From Hinthialibacter sp964556895 (GTDB lineage Bacteria; Hinthialibacterota; Hinthialibacteria; Hinthialibacterales; Hinthialibacteraceae), in assembly GCA_964556895.1 (NCBI GenBank), contig CAZKYC010000008.1, positions 16,842 to 80,841 of the forward strand: a stretch of 64,000 nucleotides of DNA, read 5' to 3'. The notes under the pieces are model-generated. The model was given only the letters and a program-made list of their open reading frames with translations, ran no database searches and was not told the DNA's origin. This document shows, one piece after another, positions 9,149 through 17,654 of the stretch (its first letter is position 1; each line of letters begins with the position of its first letter). The position numbers were made by a program, and so were the translations under genes.

Positions 9149-9181
9149 GATGAAGCGCCCCCGTTGCTGAGAATGAACCGC

Positions 9182-10471
9182 TCAATGAGAAAGGACCGAC
9201 GCATACGCGTCAGCCACGTCGTTGGCCATACGCTCAACCGAAAATTGTGTGAACGCCGATCGGCGAGCGGCCTGGCCCAATTGGTTTAATTGTTCACTGT
9301 CCAGTAAAAGGCTATGCAGCGTGTTTTTCAATGCGTGAGGGTCGCCGGGGTCATACAAGCGCCCGCCTGCTGCGGCGTCTAACAGCTCGACAAACCCGGC
9401 GTGGCGCGGTTGAACGACAGGTACGCCCGCCGCCATCGCTTCAATGACATACAAACCAAACGCCTCGCCATACAGGGCGGGGACGGAAAACAGCGTCAGC
9501 GAGTGAAGAAAGTCTATCTTTTCTTCGAGGCTGATGTTTGGCAAAAACTCGGCGTCGCTTAAAATTCCAGCGGCGTCTAATTTGGCTTTCTGTTTGGCGA
9601 CAAAGTCTTCATCGCCCGGGGCCATGGTTCCCGCGACGCGCAGTGTTAAATTCTTGAGATTTTCGTCTTTCTTTAATTCAATGAATGCGTCGATTAACGA
9701 GTGAAGGCCCTTGTCAGCGCATTGCCGGGCGAGGTATCCCAACACGGGCGGGCCGTTTGGCAAGTTGGGTTCGCGATAGCCGTCTAACGAAATGCCGTTG
9801 AGAATAGTGAAGACTTTATCGTCTGGCAGTTGCAAGCGTTTCTGCATCAACTCGCCATAGTACCGGCTGACCGGAACATACCCGTCGATCCATGGCTCAC
9901 AGTCGCGCAAGGCCTGCCAACAGTGTTGGTCAAACGGCGCCGACAGCGAATCCAAAAACCCGTCTTCGCCTTGTAGGGTACAAAACACTGCGCAGCCAAT
10001 TTCGTTTTTAATGGGTTTCGCCAGTCCGGCGAGTAGGCCGTTCGAAAGACAAATCACATCGGGGCGCGGGCCTTCTTTGAGCCATTCGACCAGGCGCACC
10101 ACTTCTTTCTTTTGGTTGCCGTCTTCGCCTTTCAGCGTTGAGAGCGTCAATTCGCCCAGGTCTTTGGCCTTGGTCATGCCCGCTTTTTTTGACGCCGCCA
10201 TTAACAGTGAACGGCTGTCAAACAGTTTATCCATCCAGCGCGGCGTGTACCGAAAAATCGAACTAATTTGTTGAAGGTAGACATTGACCCCGCCAAAGAA
10301 AATTTCTTGATTGTCGGCGGTGTTTTCGCCTTCGGCCATAATGGGCAAGTAAAGCGGAGTCATGACCGCATCGTGGCCCTGAGCGCGCAGCGCTTTCACC
10401 AGCGAATAGTCGCGGACGCAGTTGCCGCAATAAAAGGCGCCTGTTCCCGGGGTGATCTGTATGATTCTCAT
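9182..10471 (-). CDS. GT4-family glycosyltransferase
   Basis: 429 residues with a GT-B fold. The N-terminal acceptor domain starts MRIIQITPGTGAFYCGNC, and the C-terminal nucleotide-sugar domain has PVLGYLARQCADKGLHSLIDAF at about 240 and the EX7E motif EAFGLYVIE, followed by AMAAGVPVVQPRHAGFVELL. These mark a retaining GT4 enzyme that transfers a sugar from a nucleotide donor. The start overlaps the stop of the flavoenzyme gene by 4 bp (ATGA), so glycosylation of the flavoenzyme's product is the simplest reading. Acceptor and sugar cannot be read from sequence. Confidence 0.88.
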   Translation of the reverse strand: MRIIQITPGTGAFYCGNCVRDYSLVKALRAQGHDAVMTPLYLPIMAEGENTADNQEIFFGGVNVYLQQISSIFRYTPRWMDKLFDSRSLLMAASKKAGMTKAKDLGELTLSTLKGEDGNQKKEVVRLVEWLKEGPRPDVICLSNGLLAGLAKPIKNEIGCAVFCTLQGEDGFLDSLSAPFDQHCWQALRDCEPWIDGYVPVSRYYGELMQKRLQLPDDKVFTILNGISLDGYREPNLPNGPPVLGYLARQCADKGLHSLIDAFIELKKDENLKNLTLRVAGTMAPGDEDFVAKQKAKLDAAGILSDAEFLPNISLEEKIDFLHSLTLFSVPALYGEAFGLYVIEAMAAGVPVVQPRHAGFVELLDAAAGGRLYDPGDPHALKNTLHSLLLDSEQLNQLGQAARRSAFTQFSVERMANDVADAYASVLSH

Positions 10472-11727
10472 GTCGCGGCGGCGGCCAACGGCCTCCCGTG
10501 AGGCAGCGGCTCAGGCAAATCGACAAACTCAGCGACGGCGGCGAACATGGGATCGAAATCTTTTTCAAGATAGCCAATCAAACAATCAGTCAGGTCGGCG
10601 CGCATGTTGGGATATTTCATCAAGAAGTCTTTGAAGTGAAACCCTTGATCATAAAACGCGTAGACCAACTTGCGCATGGCTTCGATCATCGCGATTAACT
10701 CTTCAGAGTACTGGGTGAATTGCTCGGCGGATGTGTCGTTATTTTCGAGCGCCTTGTGGACAGCCTCGCCCGCCATCTCACCGCTACGCAGCGCCAGAAA
10801 AACGCCGGATGAAAATACCGGGTCGAGAAACGCGAACGCATCGCCAGTCAACAGCAAGCCGTCAGACGCGCAATATTTCGAACGGTATGAGTACTCGCCT
10901 GTCGCCCAAAACTCAGAACAACGTTCGCCAGTGGAGAGGTGGTCGTCGATCCACGGATTGTTTTTAATCTCACGATCAAAAATCTGGCCCAGGTCGCGGC
11001 CTTCGCGATAGAGATATTCACGTTCAGCGACCAGGCCGACGCTAACGATGTCATCCGCCAGCGGGATATACCAAAACCAGCCGTTTTCGGGCACATAGGC
11101 GACGGTGGTGGCGCCTTCGTCGAAGCCTTCGTCGCGTTTTGCGCCTTTGTAGCGCGTCCAGATCGAGGCTTTGTTTAGTTTAGGGTCCATCACGCGCCAA
11201 CGGTTTTTCGCAATCGCCAGTGAGTTGCGCCCGCTGGCGTCAATGGTGAATGGCGCTCGTATTTCCGTACAGGTTTTTTGGGCGTCTTCAATAATGACGC
11301 CTACGGTCGCGTCGTCTTCTTTCACAAAATCCTTGACGGCCACGCCTTCAAGAACCTTTGCGCCCAACTCACGGGCATGGTCTAACATCACCATGTCAAA
11401 TTTGTCGCGCGAGACCTGCCAGGTTTGGGAGGCTTCGTGTTCCATGTGTTGGTTGAAATAAAATGGCGTGGAGAGTTTGCCCATGGTGTTGACAAACTGA
11501 ACGCTGTATTTTTTGACGTAACCCGCATTTTTGATTTTGTCTAACACGCCCAAGCGTTCGAGCGGAAAGTAACAATAGGGCAACAACGACTCGCCAACGT
11601 GATAGCGAGGAAACGTTTCTTTTTCAACAATCAACACACTTCGCCCGTTTTTGGCGAGCGCGGCGGCGGACGACGATCCCGCGGGACCAGCGCCAATTAC
11701 AATCGCATCATAGTCATACTGGGTCAT
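10468..11727 (-). CDS. Flavin-dependent halogenase-family oxidoreductase
   Basis: 419 residues. The FAD-binding GAGPAGSS motif is at 12-19, followed by EKETFPRYHVGESLLP, a hallmark of the tryptophan/phenol halogenase family. The halogenase signature WxWxIP is present as WFWYIP at 217-222, and a lysine pair in YVKKYSVQF (72-73) lies where phenol and pyrrole halogenases carry the catalytic lysine. The C-terminal DPVFSSGVFLALRSGEMAGEAV is also typical. It could chlorinate or brominate an aromatic ring with FADH2 from a separate reductase. Geranylgeranyl-reductase-like or monooxygenase activity cannot be excluded, as many relatives with these motifs are uncharacterised. It overlaps the UbiC-like gene by 4 bp. 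Confidence 0.7.
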   Translation of the reverse strand: MTQYDYDAIVIGAGPAGSSSAAALAKNGRSVLIVEKETFPRYHVGESLLPYCYFPLERLGVLDKIKNAGYVKKYSVQFVNTMGKLSTPFYFNQHMEHEASQTWQVSRDKFDMVMLDHARELGAKVLEGVAVKDFVKEDDATVGVIIEDAQKTCTEIRAPFTIDASGRNSLAIAKNRWRVMDPKLNKASIWTRYKGAKRDEGFDEGATTVAYVPENGWFWYIPLADDIVSVGLVAEREYLYREGRDLGQIFDREIKNNPWIDDHLSTGERCSEFWATGEYSYRSKYCASDGLLLTGDAFAFLDPVFSSGVFLALRSGEMAGEAVHKALENNDTSAEQFTQYSEELIAMIEAMRKLVYAFYDQGFHFKDFLMKYPNMRADLTDCLIGYLEKDFDPMFAAVAEFVDLPEPLPHGRPLAAAAT

Positions 11728-12305
11728 GATCGGCTTTCTCCTTCACGGTTTTCACACGGCGGCAGAATCTCAATCACATGGGCGATTGGTTCACCGTCGG
11801 GTTGGCTCAAGGTATTACAACGTCCATACAGTTCGGGCCCTGGCTCGATGTGAAAGACGCGCTGCATCAGGCCGTCTGCTTGTATCCGAAAAAACGCACT
11901 CGGACGGCTTTCATAGTTTATCCCAAACTGGTTGAGAATACCGCCGAATGGCAGGCGGCCTTCTTGCACGACCGACCGGGCAATTTCATCTAACCGGTTC
12001 AGGTCGATTTGGATGGCGCCAAGCTCGACCGGGCGCTCATCAGAATCAAGTTTTAATACAACCAGCCGAGACAAGATGTCTCGTTCAATATCTTGGTTGA
12101 TCACATCGAGATGAATCTCATCGCTGTAAAACTGCCGCAAGGTGTTGGTCATATCGCTGTCGTGGACAAGCAGGCTTTTCTCCGGCTCGACCAGTTGGTT
12201 TTCCGCGATGGGCGTCATGGCGCGCACGGTGTAGCCATGGCGCTGGTAGACCATCTGGAACGGTGAAAATGGTTCTTTAATATTGGGCAACAAGGCGGCG
12301 ACCAT
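11724..12305 (-). CDS. UbiC-like (chorismate lyase fold) protein
   Basis: 193 residues without a signal peptide. I align it by eye to chorismate pyruvate-lyases (UbiC and the DUF98 relatives): the opening LLVHDSDMTNTL (45-56) matches the UbiC LL..DSMT motif, R80 falls in the R.V.L strand, PFGGIL (119-124) matches the P-L-G motif, LYGR is at 159-162 and the buried glutamate is in HVIEILPP (E179). UbiC splits chorismate into 4-hydroxybenzoate and pyruvate. A 4-hydroxybenzoate source would fit the PaaK-type ligase, halogenase and thioesterase of this operon. The assignment is remote and visual; a related UTRA-fold binding protein is the main alternative. Confidence 0.5.
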   Translation of the reverse strand: MVAALLPNIKEPFSPFQMVYQRHGYTVRAMTPIAENQLVEPEKSLLVHDSDMTNTLRQFYSDEIHLDVINQDIERDILSRLVVLKLDSDERPVELGAIQIDLNRLDEIARSVVQEGRLPFGGILNQFGINYESRPSAFFRIQADGLMQRVFHIEPGPELYGRCNTLSQPDGEPIAHVIEILPPCENREGESRS

Positions 12306-12313
12306 GTTTCTTT

Positions 12314-13630
12314 CTAGGTGTAACGCACTTCCTGATGTTCGGGCAGGAAGTATTTTTTCAAGCTTTCATCCACTCGCAACAGCCCGTCGCGGGTGAGTTG
12401 AATTGCGTCTTCATCAAAGTCTAAGACGCCGTCTTGTTTTAGTTCGCTTAACGGCCCGGCGAAACGCTCTAACACATCGACGTCAAACTTCTCTTTGAAG
12501 TACGCCAATGGTACGCGGCCCAATTTATGTTGTAAGGCGAATTCACGAATCAAGCGCTCATCGTCAGTCAAAGGCTTCGCCCGGTTGAGGGGCAATTCGC
12601 CCGCTTCAACTTTCTCCAGGTAGGGGCCCATGTCTTTTTCATTCTGGGCGTGGACGCCGCCGTAGTGGCCGAATGACGAAACGCCGAGGCCAAGCATGTC
12701 CGCGCCGCTCCATACCATGTCGCGGTAGACGAATTTCGCCTGCTCAGGGTTTTTCACAACAGTATAAGCGCTAGTCACGGTGTAGCCCGCGTCTTCAAAC
12801 ACTTCAAACGCTTGTTTGACCCAGCGGCGCTTGGTCTGCCAATCGGCGACCGGGGCGACTTCGGTTCCCTTCTCTTTCATCATGTCGCGGTAGATGGTGG
12901 TGTTGAATGGAATCTCCATCTGATATACCGTCAGGCTGTCGGGCTGCATCGCCAGCGCCTTTTGGACGGCGTCATGCCATTTTTCATCGGTCTCGCCCAA
13001 CATGCCGGCGATCAAATCAATATTGATTTGCGGGAACTCAATTGACCGCGCGAAGTCATACGCCCGGCCAATTTCGCCGGAGCGGTGGGCGCGGTTGTTG
13101 AGTTCTAACACCTGGTCGTCAAAGTGTTCAACGCCCAGGCTGAGGCGGGTGACGCCGATGCTGCGAATGGCTTCTAACTTGGCCTCAGTCAGTGTGCCGG
13201 GCTCGCATTCAAAGGTAATTTCTTCGGCCTGGCGCCAAGGCAGTTTTTTCTGCATGGCGTCGACCAGCCCAGTCAGCTGATGAGGCGACAAGAATGACGG
13301 CGTTCCACCGCCGAAGTAAATGTACCGGGGGGGGCGGCCGCCGATGATGGGCTTGTCGGCGTACATTTCAAACTCGCGCGTCAATGCATCCAGATAGCGG
13401 CGAATCTCAGACGAGTTTTTGTCGGTATAGACGCGAAAATAACAAAAGTGGCAGCGCTTGCGGCAAAAGGGGATATGCAAGTACACGCCCAGGTTGGCTT
13501 CAGGATGGGGAAGCCGTTCGATTGAATCAACTGCTGAAGACACATGGTCAGGCTTCCAAACCGAAAACGGCGGGTAGTTAGAAACAAAATAACTACCGAC
13601 TGTGGTTTTCTTCTCCGATTGGGTGCTCAT
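12314..13630 (-). CDS. HemN/HemW-type radical SAM enzyme
   Basis: From ATG 13630 the product is 438 residues; this start has AAGGAG seven bases upstream, whereas the longer frame would overlap the upstream gene without such a site. The cluster-binding CRKRCHFC motif gives C56, C60 and C63 after YLHIPF, as in HemN/HemW. YFGGGTPS follows, then a radical SAM barrel and a HemN C-terminal domain with EFALQHKLGR. In this operon it is more likely a tailoring enzyme (class C methyltransferase or cyclopropanase-like) or a heme chaperone homologue than coproporphyrinogen oxidase. The N-terminal SYFVSNYPPFSVW extension is unlike the textbook enzymes. Confidence 0.75.
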   Translation of the reverse strand: MSTQSEKKTTVGSYFVSNYPPFSVWKPDHVSSAVDSIERLPHPEANLGVYLHIPFCRKRCHFCYFRVYTDKNSSEIRRYLDALTREFEMYADKPIIGGRPPRYIYFGGGTPSFLSPHQLTGLVDAMQKKLPWRQAEEITFECEPGTLTEAKLEAIRSIGVTRLSLGVEHFDDQVLELNNRAHRSGEIGRAYDFARSIEFPQINIDLIAGMLGETDEKWHDAVQKALAMQPDSLTVYQMEIPFNTTIYRDMMKEKGTEVAPVADWQTKRRWVKQAFEVFEDAGYTVTSAYTVVKNPEQAKFVYRDMVWSGADMLGLGVSSFGHYGGVHAQNEKDMGPYLEKVEAGELPLNRAKPLTDDERLIREFALQHKLGRVPLAYFKEKFDVDVLERFAGPLSELKQDGVLDFDEDAIQLTRDGLLRVDESLKKYFLPEHQEVRYT

Positions 13631-13640
13631 CAAACGCTCC

Positions 13641-14765
13641 TTATTCTTTAGGGCCAAACCCATACATGACGCCGTCAGCGGCCCCGATCACGACCATGCC
13701 CTGGCCTACGGCGGGGGTCGCGATGATTCCTTCGCCAATTTCGTATGACCACACTTCGCTGCCGTCTTTCACTTCGAGAACATAGAGGCGGCCGTCTTCA
13801 GACCCGACGACCAGGCGGTCGCCGCAAATCACGGGCGAACTATCTACCTTGCCGCGAGTGCGAAATTCCCACACGGGTTCGCCCGTTTTGCGGCCGACGC
13901 AATGGAGGCGGCGGTCGCGTCCGCCAAAGATGACGTAGTCATCAGTAATTGCGGCGGACGAGAAGTAAGCGAAGTTACGCTTTCGATAGCGCCATTTGAC
14001 TTCTTGTTTTTCGATGTCGATACATAAAAATTCGTTGTCATAATGGCCGACGTAAGCCTTGCCGTCATCAAGCGCGACTGTCGCAGCGATGTAGGCTTCG
14101 GCGTCGATTGAGGCGATAGGCGAACCGTCTTTGATTGAAACAGCGTGGACGCGCGCGTCGCATCCGCCGACCACGATTTGCTTATCGTCAATCGCGGGCG
14201 AACCGTTAATATAATTGTCTGTGCTGTACGTCCAGATCAGGTCGCCCGTCTTGAAGTCCAAACAGTAGATTCGGCTGTCATAACTGCCAAACAAAATTCG
14301 ATAGGCGCCGTTTTCGTCGCGCGTCCAGACGGCGGAGCCCATGACCTTGGCTTCGGTTTCATATTTCCACCGCAGGGCGCCCGTCTTGGCGTCGATGCAA
14401 TACACAAAATAGTCTGACGAACCGATTACGATCGCGCCGTTCACATAAATGGGCGGCGCTTCGACCATGTCTTCGGTTTCAAACGCCCAAATCTTTTCGC
14501 CGGTTTTTACATCAAGGGCGTAAACAAAGCCGTCTTGTGAACCAAAAAATGTCTTGCCGTCCGCGATTACTGCGGACGAGGTAATCGGTTGTTCGGTGCG
14601 AAACGACCAACGAATTTCCATCGCATCGGGCAGCGTGCCCTGGGCGATTCCCTGATTTGACGCGTTGCCGCGAAACATTGTCCAGTCGCCAATGGGCTGA
14701 GATTGAACTTCTAGGGCAAACACAACCAAGCATGTTATAAAAATTGAACGTTTTATGTTTTTCAT
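13641..14765 (-). CDS. Secreted PQQ-like beta-propeller protein (BamB-like)
   Basis: 374 residues: a signal peptide (MKNIKRSIFITCLVVFALEVQS) followed by about seven blades of the PQQ-like repeat, each with the pattern ...YCLDFKTGDLIWTY or YALDVKTGEKIWAF. Such propellers resemble BamB and quinoprotein dehydrogenases, but no cysteine pair or heme domain of a true PQQ enzyme is visible, so a structural or binding role is likely. It precedes the radical SAM gene by only 10 bases and is probably the first gene of the 14.8-2.1 kb operon. Confidence 0.8.
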   Translation of the reverse strand: MKNIKRSIFITCLVVFALEVQSQPIGDWTMFRGNASNQGIAQGTLPDAMEIRWSFRTEQPITSSAVIADGKTFFGSQDGFVYALDVKTGEKIWAFETEDMVEAPPIYVNGAIVIGSSDYFVYCIDAKTGALRWKYETEAKVMGSAVWTRDENGAYRILFGSYDSRIYCLDFKTGDLIWTYSTDNYINGSPAIDDKQIVVGGCDARVHAVSIKDGSPIASIDAEAYIAATVALDDGKAYVGHYDNEFLCIDIEKQEVKWRYRKRNFAYFSSAAITDDYVIFGGRDRRLHCVGRKTGEPVWEFRTRGKVDSSPVICGDRLVVGSEDGRLYVLEVKDGSEVWSYEIGEGIIATPAVGQGMVVIGAADGVMYGFGPKE

Positions 14766-14999
14766 TGTGTTGTTTCTTATGAAAGATATTGCCTAATATT
14801 GTATCGCTTAGTCTCAAATAAACGAAAAAAAGTTCATTTATTTTGATAGATTGAAGGGTGGATATTGTTGAGTAATTGTATAGGGGCATGGGTATAACTC
14901 TGCTCGCTTCAGTGCTGCCCTGCTTAAAAGCACAGGCGCTTTCAACATTGCACCCATGCTAAGGGAAGGTGAGAAAGTAGTACGCAGGTTGCTTAGGTT
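14766..14999. other. Gene-free gap with probable promoter of the 14.8-2.1 kb operon
   Basis: About 230 bases without a gene between the stop of the alcohol dehydrogenase gene (15000) and the start of the beta-propeller gene (14765). It contains the short inverted-repeat element at 14885-14962. The leftward operon promoter must lie here or within the AT-rich 14770-14880 stretch; no unambiguous -35/-10 pair was found. Confidence 0.5.
14885..14962. repeat. Short dispersed element with inverted ends, copy at 14.9 kb
   Basis: An approximately 78-base non-coding element starting GGCATGGGT and ending TTGCACCCATGC. The ends form an inverted repeat, and an inner GCTTAAAAGC is itself palindromic. It aligns over its full length, at roughly three quarters identity by eye, with 58037-58112. 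It behaves like a small palindromic or MITE-like intergenic repeat. No open reading frame is involved. Confidence 0.7.
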
Positions 15000-16190
15000 T
15001 TAAATGGCGGCGGTGTTGACGCGAAGCGCGTTTTGGTAGAGTTCTTTAAAATCGTCAACGGACAGTTCGCGTGGATTAAAGGTCCCTGTCCATTGCTTGG
15101 CGGCGGCTTGTGACAATGAGGCGACGCCGCTCTCTGGAACATTACAATCAGCCAGCGAACGGGGCATGTTGGCGGCGTCTAGTAATTCTTCCAACCGTTG
15201 CGCCAGGCGCTCGACGGCTTCGTCTTCGCTGGTTTGAGAACCAACAACGCCCGCGAATACTGCGAGGTCAGCGTATTGCTTTCTCACAAGCGGGTCTTGT
15301 CCGTTCCAACGAACCACATGGGGCAGCATCATGCCGACCGCCTGGCCGTGAACTAACTGGAATTGCGCGGTCAATGGGTTCGCTAATGCGTGAGCGGCGC
15401 CCAACATGCTGTTTTCGATCGCGATGCCCGCATAGGCCGCGCCTAACAACATCGCCGCGCGCGCATCGAGGTCATCTGGGTTTGATAATACGCGTTGATA
15501 ACTGGCTTGGGTCATGCGAAACGATTCGCACGAATAGAGCCATGAGATGGAGTTGCGTTTTTTGGTGACAGCGGTTTCGACGGCGTGGGTGATAGCGTCC
15601 ATGCCAGTCCGCGCTGTGACCAACTCGGGTTGTGACAAAGTGAGTTCAGGGTCAAGAATCGAGATGCGCGGCGCCGCCTTGGGGTCGCCGCAGGCCATCT
15701 TGACGTGGGTCTCGGCATCAGAGATCAAGGCGAACGATTGGCACTCGCTGCCTGTGCCCGCTGTAGTCGGCGCGGCAATGAGAGGAAGCATCGGCTTGGA
15801 CGCTTTGCCGACGCCCCAATAATCTTGCATGCGCCCGCCGTTGGTCAGCAGAAAGTTACATCCCTTGGCGGCGTCGAGGCTGCTGCCGCCGCCCAGGCCA
15901 ACAATGAGGTCAATGTCGGCTTCACGGGCAACTTCGGCGCACTTCTCAACGCATTTCGTGGTCGGGTTTTCTTCGGCCTGGCTGAAGACGGTGACATCCA
16001 GCCCGGCTTGTTTTAACGACTCTTCACCGCGTTGCGGGTGGCCGGCCTCGACCAAACCCGGGTCAGTCACCAACAAGACGCGCGACGCGCCCAGTTCTTT
16101 TGCCAGTTCGCCAAGGCGGCTGACGGCGCTATTGCCAAACACGAGACGAACACGGTTGTGATGATCAAAGCCGATGGTTTCAATTTGCAT
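15000..16190 (-). CDS. Iron-containing alcohol dehydrogenase
   Basis: 396 residues, standard for family III alcohol dehydrogenases. The NAD(P)-binding GLGGGSSLDAAK motif is near 100, APTTAGTGSE near 140, and the metal ligands are visible as the aspartate and histidine of GMDAITHAVE and the histidines of GAAHALANPL and LVHGQAVGMMLPHV. It interconverts an aldehyde and an alcohol. It lies 5 bases after an aldehyde dehydrogenase-fold gene that follows an adenylating-enzyme gene, so reduction of the aldehyde they produce is the likely job. Its short-chain or aromatic preference is unknown. Confidence 0.9.
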   Translation of the reverse strand: MQIETIGFDHHNRVRLVFGNSAVSRLGELAKELGASRVLLVTDPGLVEAGHPQRGEESLKQAGLDVTVFSQAEENPTTKCVEKCAEVAREADIDLIVGLGGGSSLDAAKGCNFLLTNGGRMQDYWGVGKASKPMLPLIAAPTTAGTGSECQSFALISDAETHVKMACGDPKAAPRISILDPELTLSQPELVTARTGMDAITHAVETAVTKKRNSISWLYSCESFRMTQASYQRVLSNPDDLDARAAMLLGAAYAGIAIENSMLGAAHALANPLTAQFQLVHGQAVGMMLPHVVRWNGQDPLVRKQYADLAVFAGVVGSQTSEDEAVERLAQRLEELLDAANMPRSLADCNVPESGVASLSQAAAKQWTGTFNPRELSVDDFKELYQNALRVNTAAI

Positions 16191-16195
16191 AGAGA

Positions 16196-17641
16196 TTACT
16201 TTGCCATTTGGATGGCGCGCCGTTTATACAAAAACTCAAATAGATTGCCTTCATGGGGCTGGTCCCAAGTGACGCGCGAGGTCGGCAGCGCCCCCAGGTT
16301 GAGCCGTTCGATTAGCGGGCTTTTCAGTAAGTCTTTGGTGAACGCCTGGTCTTCGGTGATCGCGGTGACAACCAGCGACGGCCCCATGCGTTCGAGCATT
16401 TGGTCTTGAACAACTTCAACCACGCTGGCGTAGGGAAACATAAATTCGCGGTTGGCGAGCGGGTGCTGATACGACTGGCAGTAAACCACCGTCGGCATCA
16501 TGTAGACGCTGCTGCCTTTTTCGACTTTGCGTTCGCCTTGGCGGTAGCGAGCAGTCACGTCTTCGGCGCCGTCGGTTGTCAGGCCGTCTTCAATCGCCGA
16601 GTCAAAATAGTCAGCGAATTTGGGATTGGCGAACCCGCACAAGGTCGCATTTTCGTCGTCAACCTCGCTTGGCTTGATTTCAGCCAGGCGCTTCGCCAAT
16701 GCATCAGCAATTTCAGCGCCATGACGCGGAACCAAGACAGCGGATGCGTTGATGCAGCTGCGCCCGCCGTTTTCGTAAATCGAAGCGGCGATCACGTCGA
16801 TATAGTCTTGCCACTGGTCGATCTTGTCTTCGCCGATTACCACTTTGCTCCAACCGGGGCCGTGCACTTGAATGGCGGGGTTATCAGCGTAGCGCGCGAC
16901 CGTCTTCTCGTCGCCGAAGATGATGCCGCGGTCGCAGGATTGAAGAACCGTGTTGGCGCCGTCATGGTCGGTCGGATAAAAACAAAACGCTTCAGGCGGG
17001 CACCCCGCAGCAATGAATGATTGAATGATGCGCAGCGGCGTCCAGGGGTCTTCGCGGCCGGGTTTCAACACCACAGGGATGCGCAACGCAACGGCGGGAA
17101 TCCAGATTGAATTCACGCCGGGCGAGTTGCTGGGCAAGACTGCGCCCAAGGATTTGGCGGTTGGATAAAAACTCACCAGCGAGCCGCCTTGAGTCGCGAC
17201 GCCGCCGTCGAGCGCGGTCAAATCCAACCCGCGAGTGAGACCGCCCAATATGGTGGGCATCTCGGTCATCACTTCATGAATCTTGCCCATGTTTCGTTTG
17301 ACCAGCGCGTAGGGCAAGCCAGTGGTTGATGACAATGACACAATATAGTCTTGGGGTGATTGCTGCGTCCCCTGGCCGCCAAGCGGCAAGGCCCCTGTCA
17401 TGAACAGTTCGCCCGCTTTTTGGCAGATATCCAACATGGTTGCGCTGGAGATGTTTTGCAAAATCGCAAACGACTGGTCAATCTTGTTTATATCGCGGCG
17501 AATGAGGCCGGAATTGGCCATACTCATTTCAGCAACTGGGCCGCCGCCGGAATGATGGGTCAGCTCGGTCTTGTCGAGGCTTTCATAGATGCGCCCGCGC
17601 CGAATCGACGGGATAGGGTGTAAAGCGCTAAGCGTCGTCAT
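16196..17641 (-). CDS. Aldehyde dehydrogenase-fold acyl reductase
   Basis: I place the start at ATG 17641 (481 residues) because GGAGA lies seven bases upstream and any longer frame would run into the neighbouring gene. The fold is that of aldehyde dehydrogenases: a cofactor-binding region with VLPSNSPGVNSIWIP and VVLKPGREDPWTPL, and the catalytic cysteine in GGRSCINAS at C296. The canonical E268 loop is not recognisable, as in LuxC-type and other acylating reductases that run the reaction from an activated acid to an aldehyde. Preceded by an adenylating enzyme and followed by an alcohol dehydrogenase, it probably reduces an acyl adenylate or thioester. Confidence 0.75.
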   Translation of the reverse strand: MTTLSALHPIPSIRRGRIYESLDKTELTHHSGGGPVAEMSMANSGLIRRDINKIDQSFAILQNISSATMLDICQKAGELFMTGALPLGGQGTQQSPQDYIVSLSSTTGLPYALVKRNMGKIHEVMTEMPTILGGLTRGLDLTALDGGVATQGGSLVSFYPTAKSLGAVLPSNSPGVNSIWIPAVALRIPVVLKPGREDPWTPLRIIQSFIAAGCPPEAFCFYPTDHDGANTVLQSCDRGIIFGDEKTVARYADNPAIQVHGPGWSKVVIGEDKIDQWQDYIDVIAASIYENGGRSCINASAVLVPRHGAEIADALAKRLAEIKPSEVDDENATLCGFANPKFADYFDSAIEDGLTTDGAEDVTARYRQGERKVEKGSSVYMMPTVVYCQSYQHPLANREFMFPYASVVEVVQDQMLERMGPSLVVTAITEDQAFTKDLLKSPLIERLNLGALPTSRVTWDQPHEGNLFEFLYKRRAIQMAK

Positions 17642-17654
17642 AACGGTCTCCGTA

